From the NCBI GenBank assembly GCA_008501735.1, contig QQUF01000035.1, forward strand, positions 124,001 to 188,000: a stretch of 64,000 nucleotides of DNA. Reading direction: 5' to 3'. The notes beneath the pieces were generated by a model, which worked only from the letters and a program-made list of their open reading frames with translations, was not told the DNA's origin and ran no database searches. How positions within the stretch are numbered: the first letter of the stretch is position 1; each line of letters opens with the position of its first letter. The DNA is from Calditrichota bacterium. GTDB taxonomy: Bacteria > CLD3. This document shows, in pieces, positions 36,863 through 45,742 of the stretch. Made by a program: the position numbers and the translations under genes.

Positions 36863-37453
36863 ATGTCTTACCAAATTAATTCTCTAAATCAACTAATTGA
36901 AAATCTCGCCAAACTTCCTGGAATCGGCAAAAAAACCGCACAACGTTTGGCATTTTTCATTCTCAAAACAGAACGAAGCGAAGTAATGGAACTTGCGAAG
37001 GCTCTTGTCTCAGTCAAAGACAACGTAAAATCTTGTTCGGTTTGTTTTAATATTACCGAAACAGACCCTTGTGAAGTTTGCACAAATCCACGAAGAGACA
37101 AGTCGATAATTTGTGTTGTAGAAGAGCCAAGTAACATTCTTACAATCGAAAGAACAAACGAATTTCGTGGACTTTACCACGTTCTTGGAGGAGCTTTGTC
37201 TCCTTTAACAGGAGTTTCGCCTGATACTTTAAAAATTCGTGAATTAATTTCGAGATTAGAAGGCGACGTGAATGAAATTATTTTGGCGACAAACCCGACT
37301 GTTGAAGGAGAAGCAACGGCAATTTACCTTTCAAAGACACTTGGGAATCTTGGAGTAAAAGTTACAAGAATTGCACGAGGACTTCCGATGGGCGGCGACA
37401 TTGAGTATGCTGACGAAGTTACTTTAGCGAAGGCTTTTGCGAATCGAAGTTAA
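36863..37453 (+). CDS. recR: Recombination mediator RecR
   Basis: RecR with RecO loads RecA onto SSB-coated single-stranded DNA gaps. All parts are present in 196 residues: the helix-hairpin-helix LPGIGKKTAQRLAFFIL and the four-cysteine zinc motif CSVC...CEVC. A Toprim domain starts at IICVVEEPSNILTIE, and the C-terminal ARGLPMGGDIEYADEVTLAKA completes it. It ends flush against the convergent DUF4287 gene. Confidence 0.98.
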   Translation: MSYQINSLNQLIENLAKLPGIGKKTAQRLAFFILKTERSEVMELAKALVSVKDNVKSCSVCFNITETDPCEVCTNPRRDKSIICVVEEPSNILTIERTNEFRGLYHVLGGALSPLTGVSPDTLKIRELISRLEGDVNEIILATNPTVEGEATAIYLSKTLGNLGVKVTRIARGLPMGGDIEYADEVTLAKAFANRS

Positions 37454-38005
37454 TTACCTTGCAGACTCGTAAGCTTCTTTAAGCCAAGAAACAACTTCAG
37501 CAGAAACTTCTTCTTTACTTTCAAGTTTCACTCTGTGTGAACACATCGCATTAAAACTGCCCGAATTTTCAAGTTTTCCTGAAGGTTCTTTGCCTTTTAA
37601 ATTCAAACCTAAATCCAATCTCTTTTTTGTAGAAGGCTGAATAATTGCGAATTGTTTTTTGCTTCTGACACTCACGTAGGCTTTTTTCGGTGCGAATTCA
37701 ACGTCGTTACCAAAAGCTTCAATTTCACTTTTGAGAACCTCGTAAATTTCTTTTAGATTTTCTTTTCCTTCATATTGTTTTGCAACAAGATCTTCTTTTG
37801 GAGTTTCAGAATCTTCTTTAGATAAATGAACAATTGTATTCGCAAAACCGTGAGTTACACCGAACTCCGTTTTCAAATATTTTACAGCTTCCATATGTTT
37901 CGCAAATGCTTTTGTTTTGAGAATCGTCTTCCATTCCTCCAAAGTTTTACCCGTTTTTTCAGGAATGTTGTTGAGCATTTTTTGTAGCATTTGATCTTTG
38001 TCCAT
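37454..38005 (-). CDS. DUF4287 and DUF5655 domain protein
   Basis: The 183-residue protein has DUF4287 at about 10-65 (PEKTGKTLEEWKTILK and YLKTEFGVTHGFANTIVH) and DUF5655 at about 85-180 (EIYEVLKSEIEAFGNDVEFAPKKAYVSVRSKKQFAIIQPS). The latter resembles nucleic-acid-interacting alpha/beta domains, but no activity is established. There is no signal peptide. The stop is adjacent to the recR stop. Confidence 0.85.
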   Translation of the reverse strand: MDKDQMLQKMLNNIPEKTGKTLEEWKTILKTKAFAKHMEAVKYLKTEFGVTHGFANTIVHLSKEDSETPKEDLVAKQYEGKENLKEIYEVLKSEIEAFGNDVEFAPKKAYVSVRSKKQFAIIQPSTKKRLDLGLNLKGKEPSGKLENSGSFNAMCSHRVKLESKEEVSAEVVSWLKEAYESAR

Positions 38006-38035
38006 TTTTATACCTTTATTTTTTAAAAATACTTT

Positions 38036-39007
38036 TTAAGCCACAACTCCTAAAACCATAAATGAGTAAAGAATGTAGCAGAGGACTAAGGCAACAGCTT
38101 CCCAGAAGGCAAATTTTCCATTTTCAAAAAACTTAATCATCAAAACCAAAGCAACAAATTGCATCGGTAAAGTAAACATCAAATTTTCATTCGACATTTG
38201 GTAAGTTTCACCTGTTAGAACTGTATTAGCAATTCCAGGAATCCCGATTACTAAAGTACTGTTGAAAAGTGTTGAACCTGTAAGAGTTGCAAGTCCAGCT
38301 TCTTTGTCCTTAAACCAAAAAATTCCAATTAAAGCTGTTATTAATTCAGGCATACTTGTGGCGATTGCTGAAAAGACTTCCGCAACTGCTCCGCTTCCTA
38401 TTCCCATAGAATCGGAAATACTTTGAACTCCGCTTACTACAAAATCTCCTGCAAAATAAAAACCTGCAATACTTATTAAAATGAGCAAAATTGCTACTGG
38501 CAAAGCAATGTTTGGAACTTCTTCTTCCTCATCTTCTACTTCTGAAAGCTGGTTGCTTTTGTAAACTGTAAAGATATAGAAACAAATCAAAAGAATATTC
38601 AACCAAACTGGTATAAAACCTTTCGTCAAAGCCACAATTACAAAGAAAACTGAGAAGAAAACAAGCAAATCCATTGCTTCTTTAATCGACTGTTTTGGTG
38701 CAATTTCAACGTAGGTCTGTTTAGTAAAAACCATTGTAGCAAGTGCAATTAACCCAAGAATCAAAGTTACATTACAAACATTTGAACCAAGTCCATTTCC
38801 AACTGCTATTGAAAGGTCAGGAATCGGAGAGTAAAAAACCCCGTAAAGTCCAGACATCAACTCAGGCAAACTTGTTCCCGCAGCTCCAATCACAAAAAAT
38901 ACCATTCTTTGTGAAAGACCGATTTTTACACCGACAACTTTTCCGCCTTCTATCAAAGCAATACTTGCAAGGACACAAATTGTCATTCCAATTACAAAAT
39001 CTAACAT
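38036..39007 (-). CDS. CaCA-family sodium/calcium exchanger (YrbG-like)
   Basis: The 323-residue integral membrane protein has two inverted repeats, each with an alpha-repeat ion site: GAAGTSLPELMSGLYGVF with NGLGSNVCNVTLILGL, and AIATSMPELITALIGIF with GSTLFNSTLVIG. The acidic linker SEVEDEEEEVPN near the middle lies in the expected cytosolic loop. It exports calcium (or another cation) against sodium or protons. It stands 30 bases after the DUF4287 gene on the same strand. Confidence 0.92.
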   Translation of the reverse strand: MLDFVIGMTICVLASIALIEGGKVVGVKIGLSQRMVFFVIGAAGTSLPELMSGLYGVFYSPIPDLSIAVGNGLGSNVCNVTLILGLIALATMVFTKQTYVEIAPKQSIKEAMDLLVFFSVFFVIVALTKGFIPVWLNILLICFYIFTVYKSNQLSEVEDEEEEVPNIALPVAILLILISIAGFYFAGDFVVSGVQSISDSMGIGSGAVAEVFSAIATSMPELITALIGIFWFKDKEAGLATLTGSTLFNSTLVIGIPGIANTVLTGETYQMSNENLMFTLPMQFVALVLMIKFFENGKFAFWEAVALVLCYILYSFMVLGVVA

Positions 39008-39146
39008 CGTTTTCCGTCTTCGTTCTTGGTTAAAATTGGCAAGAAAGGTAACTAAAAGACTAAAAAAACTATCAAGATTTTTAGGGAAAAACTAAAATTA
39101 TGTTGTTAAATTCGAGCACTTTAGAAATAACAGGTAAACTTTTTTT

Positions 39147-40259
39147 ATGGATTTTCAAGTTACAATTATTGGAGCAGGAGCAGTTGGTTGTGCCGTTGCT
39201 TACGAGCTTTCTCAAGATTACGAAACAATCGCAGTTATCGAAAAGGAAGAAGGTGTTTGTCGTGGAGTTTCAAGCCGAAACAGCGAAGTAATTCACGCAG
39301 GAATTTACTATCCTAAAGACTCTCTAAAAGCAAAAGTCTGCGTCGAAGGAAACAGACTTCTTTACGATTTTTGTCAAACAAACGACGTTCCGCACAAAAA
39401 ATACACAAAACTAATCGTTGCAAACGGAAGTGAAGAAGAAAGTTTGCTTGAAGGAATTTACCAAAGAGGGACTGAGAATGGAGCAGAATTACAAATTTTT
39501 ACACAAAGCGAAGTCCGAAAACTTGAGCCAAATATCAACGCAACTGCTGCAATCTTCTCACCAAACACAGGAATAATTGATTCTCACTCACTTACTGACG
39601 CTTACTTACACAAGTCAAATGCAGAACTTTTCGCACACACAAAAGTTATTGGAGTTGAAAAAATTGAAGGTGGCTACGAAGTTATTGTTAGAGAACACAC
39701 AGGCGAAGAATTTAGTTTTACGACTGAAATTCTTGTGAACTCAGCAGGACTTTACTGCGACGAAGTTGCCAAGCTCTGCGGAATTGATTCTGAAAAAGAA
39801 AAATATACTTTGGTCTTTTGTAAAGGAGATTACTTTAGTGTTCAAAATGGAAAAAACAAACTCGTAAGCCGCTTAATTTATCCAGTTGTAAAGAAGAACT
39901 TTAAAGGTCTAGGAGTTCATGTAACTCTTTCACTCGGCGGAGAAATGAGACTTGGACCTGACGTTGAGTTTATTTCAAAAGAGGAAAATTACTACGTCAA
40001 TCCTTCAAAATCTGCTGAATTTTACGAAGCTGTAAAATCATTTTTGCCATTCGTTGAACCTCAAGATTTAGCCCCTGAAATGTCTGGAATAAGACCAAAA
40101 CTTGCAAGCCACATTGAAGCTCCACCTGATTTTATTGTTTCAGAAGAAAGTGAAAAAGGCTTTAAAAACCTTGTAAATTTAATCGGAATCGAATCTCCTG
40201 GACTTACTTCAAGTTTAGCGATTGCAAAGTTAGTTCGAGAGAAAATTGGGAAACAGTAG
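39147..40259 (+). CDS. FAD-dependent oxidoreductase, L-2-hydroxyglutarate oxidase-like
   Basis: The 370-residue protein begins with a Rossmann FAD motif (IIGAGAVGCAVAYELSQ). The family signature SSRNSEVIHAGIYYPKDSLKAKVCVEGNRLLYDFC, LVNSAGLYCDEVA and the C-terminal GIESPGLTSSLAIAKLV match the LhgO/DAO group acting on 2-hydroxy acids. The natural substrate may be L-2-hydroxyglutarate. Its stop codon lies inside a palindromic repeat (40256-40282). Confidence 0.88.
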   Translation: MDFQVTIIGAGAVGCAVAYELSQDYETIAVIEKEEGVCRGVSSRNSEVIHAGIYYPKDSLKAKVCVEGNRLLYDFCQTNDVPHKKYTKLIVANGSEEESLLEGIYQRGTENGAELQIFTQSEVRKLEPNINATAAIFSPNTGIIDSHSLTDAYLHKSNAELFAHTKVIGVEKIEGGYEVIVREHTGEEFSFTTEILVNSAGLYCDEVAKLCGIDSEKEKYTLVFCKGDYFSVQNGKNKLVSRLIYPVVKKNFKGLGVHVTLSLGGEMRLGPDVEFISKEENYYVNPSKSAEFYEAVKSFLPFVEPQDLAPEMSGIRPKLASHIEAPPDFIVSEESEKGFKNLVNLIGIESPGLTSSLAIAKLVREKIGKQ

Positions 40260-40282
40260 AGACGCAATGCTTGCGTCTCTAC
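40256..40282. repeat. 12-bp palindromic hairpin over the end of the LhgO-like gene
   Basis: GTAGAGACGCAA (40256-40267) and TTGCGTCTCTAC (40271-40282) form a perfect stem with a 3-base loop. The TAG stop codon of the oxidoreductase is inside the left arm. There is no T-tract, so it looks like a REP-type dispersed palindrome rather than a terminator. Confidence 0.6.
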
Positions 40283-40304
40283 AACAAATAAATTGGAAAA
40301 TAGA

Positions 40305-41411
40305 ATGTTTCAAAATGTAGTCGGACAAAACAGAGTAAAAGATTTCTTCACTCGTGTAATTCGTGAAGATAGACTTTCTCACGCTTACATTTTTTCAGGA
40401 ATGTTGGGTGTTGGCAAAAGTGCTGTTGCTTTTGAACTTGCAAAAATTCTGAATTGCCCGAACAACAATTGTGGTGTTTGTCCTGACTGCATTCAAGTTT
40501 CAAAATTACAACACCAAAATTTGCACCTTGTTTACCCACTTCCTTCTGTTTCTTCAAAAAATCGAGACGACCACCCTTTGAAAGGCTTGAGCGAAAGGGA
40601 CATTGAACAAATCAAAGAAGAGATTTCCGCAAAAGCGAAAAACCCTTACCACAGAATCGTGATTACAAAAGCTCGTGAAATTCTGACTCAAAGTATTCGG
40701 CATCTTTCGAGTGAAGTTTCTTTCAGTATTTCAAAACACAATTACAATTTTGTGATAATTTTTCAAGCAGACACAATGAACGAACACTCCGCAAATGCTT
40801 TTTTAAAATTGCTTGAAGAGCCACCACAGAAGACTATCTTTATTCTACTTACAGATTTACCGAAAAACCTTTTGACGACAATTCTTTCTCGTTGCCAATT
40901 AATTCGTTTCGACTTGCTTAGCGAAGCAGAAATTGTTGAATCTCTTGTTTCACAAGGTTACACAAAAGAAGAAAGCGAAAAAGTAGCTTTGATTTCAAAC
41001 GGAAGTCTAAAGAATGCTTTAGAAAATTTGAATATAAATTTGACAGAAAAGTTTGATTTAGCTCTAAATTTTTTAAGAGTAGTTGCTATTTGCGACCCAC
41101 AAAAAGTAATTTCTTTAGCAAAAACTCTAAGCAAATCTGAACGGAGTGAATTGATAAATTTGCTTAGATTGATGATGAGTTGGTTTACCGATTGCTTGAT
41201 TTTGAAAGGTGAGTTAACGGAGCGTAAATTGGTTTTTGAGCCTTACAAAGAAAATCTTGAAAAATTCATAGAAAGGTACAAGTTCGCAAACTTGCAAAAA
41301 GCCGTCGAACTCCTTGAGAAAGCAATTGATTCGATTAATCGTAATGTTTATATTAATTTGCTTTTAACTGATTTAATGATTCAGTTGAACAAGACAATTA
41401 TTGCTCGATAA
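40305..41411 (+). CDS. holB: DNA polymerase III delta' / clamp-loader subunit
   Basis: Clamp-loader subunits open the sliding clamp at primed DNA. The 368-residue protein starts FQNVVGQNRVKDFFTRVI. It has Walker A FSGMLGVGKSAVAFELA, the four-cysteine zinc module CPNNNCGVCPDC, LLEEPPQKTIFILLT and the SRC motif TILSRCQLIRF. Length and lack of a tau-type C-terminus favour delta' over DnaX. I chose the ATG at 40305 rather than a TTG at 40293. A terminator follows. Confidence 0.9.
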   Translation: MFQNVVGQNRVKDFFTRVIREDRLSHAYIFSGMLGVGKSAVAFELAKILNCPNNNCGVCPDCIQVSKLQHQNLHLVYPLPSVSSKNRDDHPLKGLSERDIEQIKEEISAKAKNPYHRIVITKAREILTQSIRHLSSEVSFSISKHNYNFVIIFQADTMNEHSANAFLKLLEEPPQKTIFILLTDLPKNLLTTILSRCQLIRFDLLSEAEIVESLVSQGYTKEESEKVALISNGSLKNALENLNINLTEKFDLALNFLRVVAICDPQKVISLAKTLSKSERSELINLLRLMMSWFTDCLILKGELTERKLVFEPYKENLEKFIERYKFANLQKAVELLEKAIDSINRNVYINLLLTDLMIQLNKTIIAR

Positions 41412-41436
41412 GAAAGCAAAATTTTACTTTGAAGTT

Positions 41437-41458
41437 ACCGACTTTTAGTCGGTTTTTT
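41437..41458 (+). terminator. Intrinsic terminator after holB
   Basis: ACCGACT and AGTCGGT pair around TTT and run into six T. It ends just where the longest frame of the next gene would begin (41457), which argues that the RicT-like protein starts further downstream. Confidence 0.88.
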
Positions 41459-41510
41459 GCTTTTAACAATTTTACAGTTTTTATGGAAAACTGAACGAAA
41501 GGAAAATGAT

Positions 41511-43034
41511 TTGATTTTTTTAGAAGTAAAGTTCAAAGGCGGAAGAAAAATATTTTACAGAAACCCTCAGGAATTTCCGCTAAGAGCAGGTGATAGAGTT
41601 ATCGTTCAAGCCGACAGAGGCTACGATTTAGGAAAAGTTGCTGTTCCACAAGTTGACGACTCTATCGCTCACAAGGAGTTTTTTGAAGTAATCAGAAAAC
41701 CAAACAAAACCGACTTAGATAAACTGGTTGAGAATAAAAAATTAGAAAAAATAATTTTTCGCGAAGTAAAAAAAACTATGCGAGAATTTAATCCAATGAT
41801 GAAACTTGCAGACGTTGAATATCAATTTGACCGAAGTAAAATTTCTTTCTTTTTTACTTCCGATAGACGAATTGACTTTAGAGATTTAGTCAAAGAATTA
41901 GCTTCTCGTTACAAAGCAAGAATCGAATTACGCCAAATCGGAGTTCGAGACGAAGCCAAAAGAATCGGCGGTTGTGGAGTCTGTGGTCTTGAACTTTGTT
42001 GCACAACTTTCCTCAAAGGCTTCGAGCCAATCTCAAGTCAGTACGCAAAAGAACAAAGCCTTACTTTGAATGCCTCAAAACTTTCAGGTTCCTGTGGAAG
42101 GCTCAAATGTTGCTTAGTTTACGAAAGAGATTTTTACGTCGAAGAACTCAAAAAATATCCTGAAATTGATTCAATTCATAAAATTGAAGGGGTTCCTGTT
42201 TTAATTGACAAAATTGACGTTTTTAAAAACATAATTTACGTCAAAAATTTACTTGATAACTATTGGGATAATTTTACTCCTGAGCAGTGGGAAGAACTCA
42301 AACCTGAATTTATGCTTCCGCCAGAGGAAATTGAAACAATCACGCGACCAAACTACGCAAAATTAGATGCAAAATTTCAACCAACTCGTGATGAAGTTGC
42401 CGTCCTACGAAAAGTCTATTCTGAAAGACTTGGAGAAGTAAAAAATCAAGAAAATGATTCAACAAATTCTTCGAGTGGGAACGGTAAAACGAACCAAAAG
42501 GTTGTTTCAAAATTCAAAGCTGTTGAAGAAGAAAATCAATTTGAAAAAGATGCGATTGTTGGAACAGAACCTCAGAAGAAAAATGAAAACCGCTCAGCAA
42601 AAAAACGCTCTCAGAAATCGAGACAACAAAACAATCAGCAAAAACCTAAGTCAAAAAATCAGAACAAACCTCAAAAACAACAAAATAACAATACTAATGC
42701 GTCTAAAACCCCAGCTAATCCAATTAAAAATGATTCTCAGAAGAAACCAAACGAACAAAAAACAAAAGTAACTTCTTCAGGAATTCCAATTCCTGAAATT
42801 AGAAATACTTCTCAGAAACCACAAAATTCTGAAAAAGCAAAAGTAACTTCTTCAGGAATTCCAATTCCACCAGTTAAAAATGTTTCTCAAAAAACAAAAA
42901 ATGACGCAAAGCCTAAAGTAACTTCTTCAGGAATTCCAATTCCACCAATCGCTAAATTTGTAAGAGAGAAACAGAAAAAAACCGCTGAAAAAACAAACTC
43001 GCAACCAAACGAAAACCCTGAAAATAAAAGTTAA
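41511..43034 (+). CDS. PSP1/RicT family protein with a basic repeat tail
   Basis: RicT-type PSP1 proteins belong to the YaaT/YlbF/YmcA complex that in Bacillus governs RNase Y-dependent mRNA maturation. The conserved cysteine blocks CGVCGLELCC and CGRLKCC lie in the PSP1 domain (about 1-270). The last 150 residues are Lys/Asn/Gln-rich and disordered, and end with three 25-residue repeats beginning KVTSSGIPIP. The upstream frame from 41457 overlaps the holB terminator; AAAGGA precedes the TTG at 41511, so that start is preferred. metG follows 11 bases later, as seen in several genomes where ricT lies near holB and metG. Confidence 0.88.
   Translation: MIFLEVKFKGGRKIFYRNPQEFPLRAGDRVIVQADRGYDLGKVAVPQVDDSIAHKEFFEVIRKPNKTDLDKLVENKKLEKIIFREVKKTMREFNPMMKLADVEYQFDRSKISFFFTSDRRIDFRDLVKELASRYKARIELRQIGVRDEAKRIGGCGVCGLELCCTTFLKGFEPISSQYAKEQSLTLNASKLSGSCGRLKCCLVYERDFYVEELKKYPEIDSIHKIEGVPVLIDKIDVFKNIIYVKNLLDNYWDNFTPEQWEELKPEFMLPPEEIETITRPNYAKLDAKFQPTRDEVAVLRKVYSERLGEVKNQENDSTNSSSGNGKTNQKVVSKFKAVEEENQFEKDAIVGTEPQKKNENRSAKKRSQKSRQQNNQQKPKSKNQNKPQKQQNNNTNASKTPANPIKNDSQKKPNEQKTKVTSSGIPIPEIRNTSQKPQNSEKAKVTSSGIPIPPVKNVSQKTKNDAKPKVTSSGIPIPPIAKFVREKQKKTAEKTNSQPNENPENKS
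42765..42989 (+). repeat. Three 75-bp tandem coding repeats in the ricT tail
   Basis: Lysine codons opening KVTSSGIPIP lie at 42765, 42840 and 42915, exactly 75 bases apart, so each unit is 25 residues. The first ten residues are identical in all copies and the remaining fifteen have diverged. Confidence 0.85.
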
Positions 43035-43045
43035 CGGAGCAAACT

Positions 43046-44728
43046 TTGTTCAAAGATAAATTATTAGTTACAAGTGCAATTATTTATGCAAACGGACCAG
43101 CTCACCTTGGGCATTTTGCAGGAGTTTACTTTCCTGCTGATGTTTTTGTCCGTTACTCAAAACTAAGAAACAGAAACGTAATTCACATTTCAGGCTCTGA
43201 TGAACACGGTGTTCCAATAACTTTTGCAGCAATTAAAGAAGGAATAACTCCAAAAGAAATCACCGACAAATATTACGAATTGAACAAAAAAGCTTTTGCA
43301 GATTGCGGAATTCATTTTGATTCTTTTACCAGAACTTCAAGCCCGACAAATCACAAACTTTCACAGGAATTTTTCCTTGAACTTTTGAAAATCGGAGCAT
43401 TGGAAGAACGTTCCGGTAAACAACTTTATTGTGAAAACGACGAAATGTTTTTGAGCGACCGTTACGTTGAAGGAATTTGTCATCACTGCGATTCAGAAGG
43501 TGCAAGAGGCGACCAATGCGATTCTTGCGGAAAATTAGTTGACGCACTTTCACTAAAAGAACCAAAGTGTCAACTTTGCGGAAACACCCCGAAAATAAAA
43601 ACTGCAACTCACTACTACCTTTTGTTAGAAAAATTCCAAAACGAAGTTGAAGAGTGGTTTGAAACTCGTTCTGAATTTAAAAGTAATGTTAAATCTTTTT
43701 GCAAAGCACTTTTGAAAAAAGGTCTTCAAGACCGTGCAATCACAAGAGATTTGGATTGGGGAATTCCTGTTCCGCTTGAAAGTGCAAAAGGGAAAGTTCT
43801 TTACGTTTGGTTCGACGCTCCAATCGGCTACATTTCTGGAACTCACGAATGGGCTGAAAAATTAGGAAAACCAGAACTTGCCAAAGAATTTTGGGAAAAC
43901 TCCGACAAAGACACAACTCTCATAAATTTTCTTGGAAAAGACAACATCATTTTCCACGCAATTCTTTTCCCTTTTATGCTTTTAAAGCAAAGTAAAGATT
44001 ACATTTTACCAACTTACATTCCTGCAAGTGAGTTCTTAAACATTGGCGGAGAAAAGTTTTCTAAAAGCAAAAATAGAGCAATTTACATAAAAGATTTAAT
44101 AGCTACTTTTGAAGCTGACACCTTGCGTTGGGCGATTGCAAGAAACTTACCTGACACAAAAGACTCGGATTTTACTTTGGAAGATTTTCAGAGTAGAGTG
44201 AACGGTGAACTTGTTGGAGTAATCGGGAATTTCGTAAACAGAGCTTTGACTTTTGCTCACAAATATTTCGATGGAAAACTTCCTGCTTTAAAACCCGAAC
44301 TTGGCGACCTTGACAAAGAAATGTTAGAGAAAATTCTAAGCATCGGAAAAGATGTTGGCGAATCTTACGATAACTTCGCAGTCCGTGAAGCAGCAAACAA
44401 AATTTTCCTTTTTGCAAAAGACTGCAACCAATACTTTGATTTTAAAGCTCCTTGGAAATCAAGAAAAGATGACCTCGAAGATTGCGGAACAGCAATTAGC
44501 CTTTGCTTACAAGCTGCAAAAACAATGGCAGTAATTTTTAATCCGATAATGCCTTTTAGTGCTGAAAAAGTGTTTGAACTTCTAAATTCACCAAGCAAAG
44601 ATTTTGCTGATTCGGAAAAATTGAGTCTTAAAGTCGGACAACCCCTAAACAACCCTCAAATACTTTTCGGAAAAATCGAAGACTCGCAATTAGAAGAGTT
44701 CACTGATTCGATTGGTTTGAAAAAGTGA
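43046..44728 (+). CDS. metG: Methionyl-tRNA synthetase
   Basis: MetG charges tRNA-Met. The 560-residue protein has the HIGH-class motif PAHLGH near residue 20 and the zinc knuckle module with CHHC, CDSC and CQLC. VWFDAPIGYISGTHEWA and the KMSKS-equivalent KFSKS follow. It lacks the C-terminal tRNA-binding EMAP-like domain of longer bacterial MetG, as many bacterial forms do. The start is a TTG preceded by GGAG. Its last 29 bases overlap the antisense HEPN-motif gene. Confidence 0.96.
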   Translation: MFKDKLLVTSAIIYANGPAHLGHFAGVYFPADVFVRYSKLRNRNVIHISGSDEHGVPITFAAIKEGITPKEITDKYYELNKKAFADCGIHFDSFTRTSSPTNHKLSQEFFLELLKIGALEERSGKQLYCENDEMFLSDRYVEGICHHCDSEGARGDQCDSCGKLVDALSLKEPKCQLCGNTPKIKTATHYYLLLEKFQNEVEEWFETRSEFKSNVKSFCKALLKKGLQDRAITRDLDWGIPVPLESAKGKVLYVWFDAPIGYISGTHEWAEKLGKPELAKEFWENSDKDTTLINFLGKDNIIFHAILFPFMLLKQSKDYILPTYIPASEFLNIGGEKFSKSKNRAIYIKDLIATFEADTLRWAIARNLPDTKDSDFTLEDFQSRVNGELVGVIGNFVNRALTFAHKYFDGKLPALKPELGDLDKEMLEKILSIGKDVGESYDNFAVREAANKIFLFAKDCNQYFDFKAPWKSRKDDLEDCGTAISLCLQAAKTMAVIFNPIMPFSAEKVFELLNSPSKDFADSEKLSLKVGQPLNNPQILFGKIEDSQLEEFTDSIGLKK

Positions 44729-45689
44729 GAATTTTGTATTCTTCTTCTGTAATCTCCCAAGATGAATCTTGCTCAACTAACCTTTTATAAGATCTAACTG
44801 CGTATAGATTTTCTTTCTCTTCAACAACAAGTTTTTCTAAATCCATTTTATAAGAATTTAGTTTTTCTAAGTTTGCTTTTTTAGATGTCTTGTATAATCT
44901 TACTTTTTGATTTTTTGAATTAAAACCACTAATCTCACTTTCTGAGCAATTATAATCTTTTAATACCAAGAAAATTGAACTAGGAAAAGTCTTTTTAGAT
45001 AACATTTCATAAGTGTTTTGAAGGACAGGATTACAACTTAGAAAAAGTGTATTTTCCACAAGTTCAAAATTTATAAAATTATAAATTAAAGGTCCTTTTA
45101 CTAAACCTATTTCTAAAATTAATAACTCTTTACCAAAAACTAATAAAAACTCTTCCAACTTTTTCTTTTCTTTATAACGTGCTAAATGCCAATCATCATT
45201 TTGAAAAAGATGATTTAAAACAACAACAAATAATCGAATGTTTCTTCCTGAACCGCCAACAGCACCCATATAAGAATTACTTTCAGGGTGAACTTGAGAA
45301 TTCCTAATCTTTCGACTTCGATTAAGTTGATACTTTAACTCTTCTAAATGTTCTTTATTACAAATTTCATTTATCAATCTCACTAAAGTTTTAGGTCGTT
45401 TCTTGTTTCTTTTGTCGTTAAATCTCAAGTCAATCTTTAACAATTTAGCTTTTAACTTAATTGCCATTTCTAAAGTTAGCAAAGCTTTTCTGAATGCTTC
45501 ATCGTACATCTGCCAAAGGTAATAAGAATGAGCTAAAAGATATTCAACAGTTATAAATGCTTCTACAACATCTTTGGGTACATCTTCGTGAAAATGCCCT
45601 TTAATCAAATAATTTTGCAAATATTCCTCTCGTGATTTTATACCAAAAAAAGCTTTCCATCTTTCATCAGGTTCAAAATATTCTTCCAT
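44700..45689 (-). CDS. HEPN-motif protein of unknown function (candidate RNase or abortive-infection gene)
   Basis: The 329-residue protein is unfamiliar as a whole. Its N-terminal 170 residues look like a HEPN helical bundle: long helices about 40-90 (VEYLLAHSYYLWQMYDEAFRKALLTLEMAIK) and then SRKIRNSQVHPES. The latter gives R129-N130-x3-H134, the RN-x3-H (R-x4-6-H) active-site motif of HEPN RNases. The C-terminal half is mixed alpha/beta and not recognised. A sampled line is about 23% GC, far below the neighbours, which suggests acquisition. Its 3' end overlaps metG antisense by 29 bases, and a large inverted repeat lies upstream of its start. No nucleotidyltransferase partner (MNT) is adjacent. 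Confidence 0.65.
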   Translation of the reverse strand: MEEYFEPDERWKAFFGIKSREEYLQNYLIKGHFHEDVPKDVVEAFITVEYLLAHSYYLWQMYDEAFRKALLTLEMAIKLKAKLLKIDLRFNDKRNKKRPKTLVRLINEICNKEHLEELKYQLNRSRKIRNSQVHPESNSYMGAVGGSGRNIRLFVVVLNHLFQNDDWHLARYKEKKKLEEFLLVFGKELLILEIGLVKGPLIYNFINFELVENTLFLSCNPVLQNTYEMLSKKTFPSSIFLVLKDYNCSESEISGFNSKNQKVRLYKTSKKANLEKLNSYKMDLEKLVVEEKENLYAVRSYKRLVEQDSSWEITEEEYKILTFSNQSNQ

Positions 45690-45742
45690 AAACTTGTCTC
45701 CTAGTTAAGTATAATTTTCAATTTTATATTAAAATCTAGCAG

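Noticed and set aside
41457-41510. Upstream start for the RicT-like protein
   Set aside because: It would start in the T-tract of the holB terminator, and the added residues are not part of the PSP1 domain.
42765-42989. CRISPR-like array
   Set aside because: The 75-base spaced repeats keep the reading frame and lie within a coding tail; there are no conserved direct repeats separated by unrelated spacers, and no cas genes.
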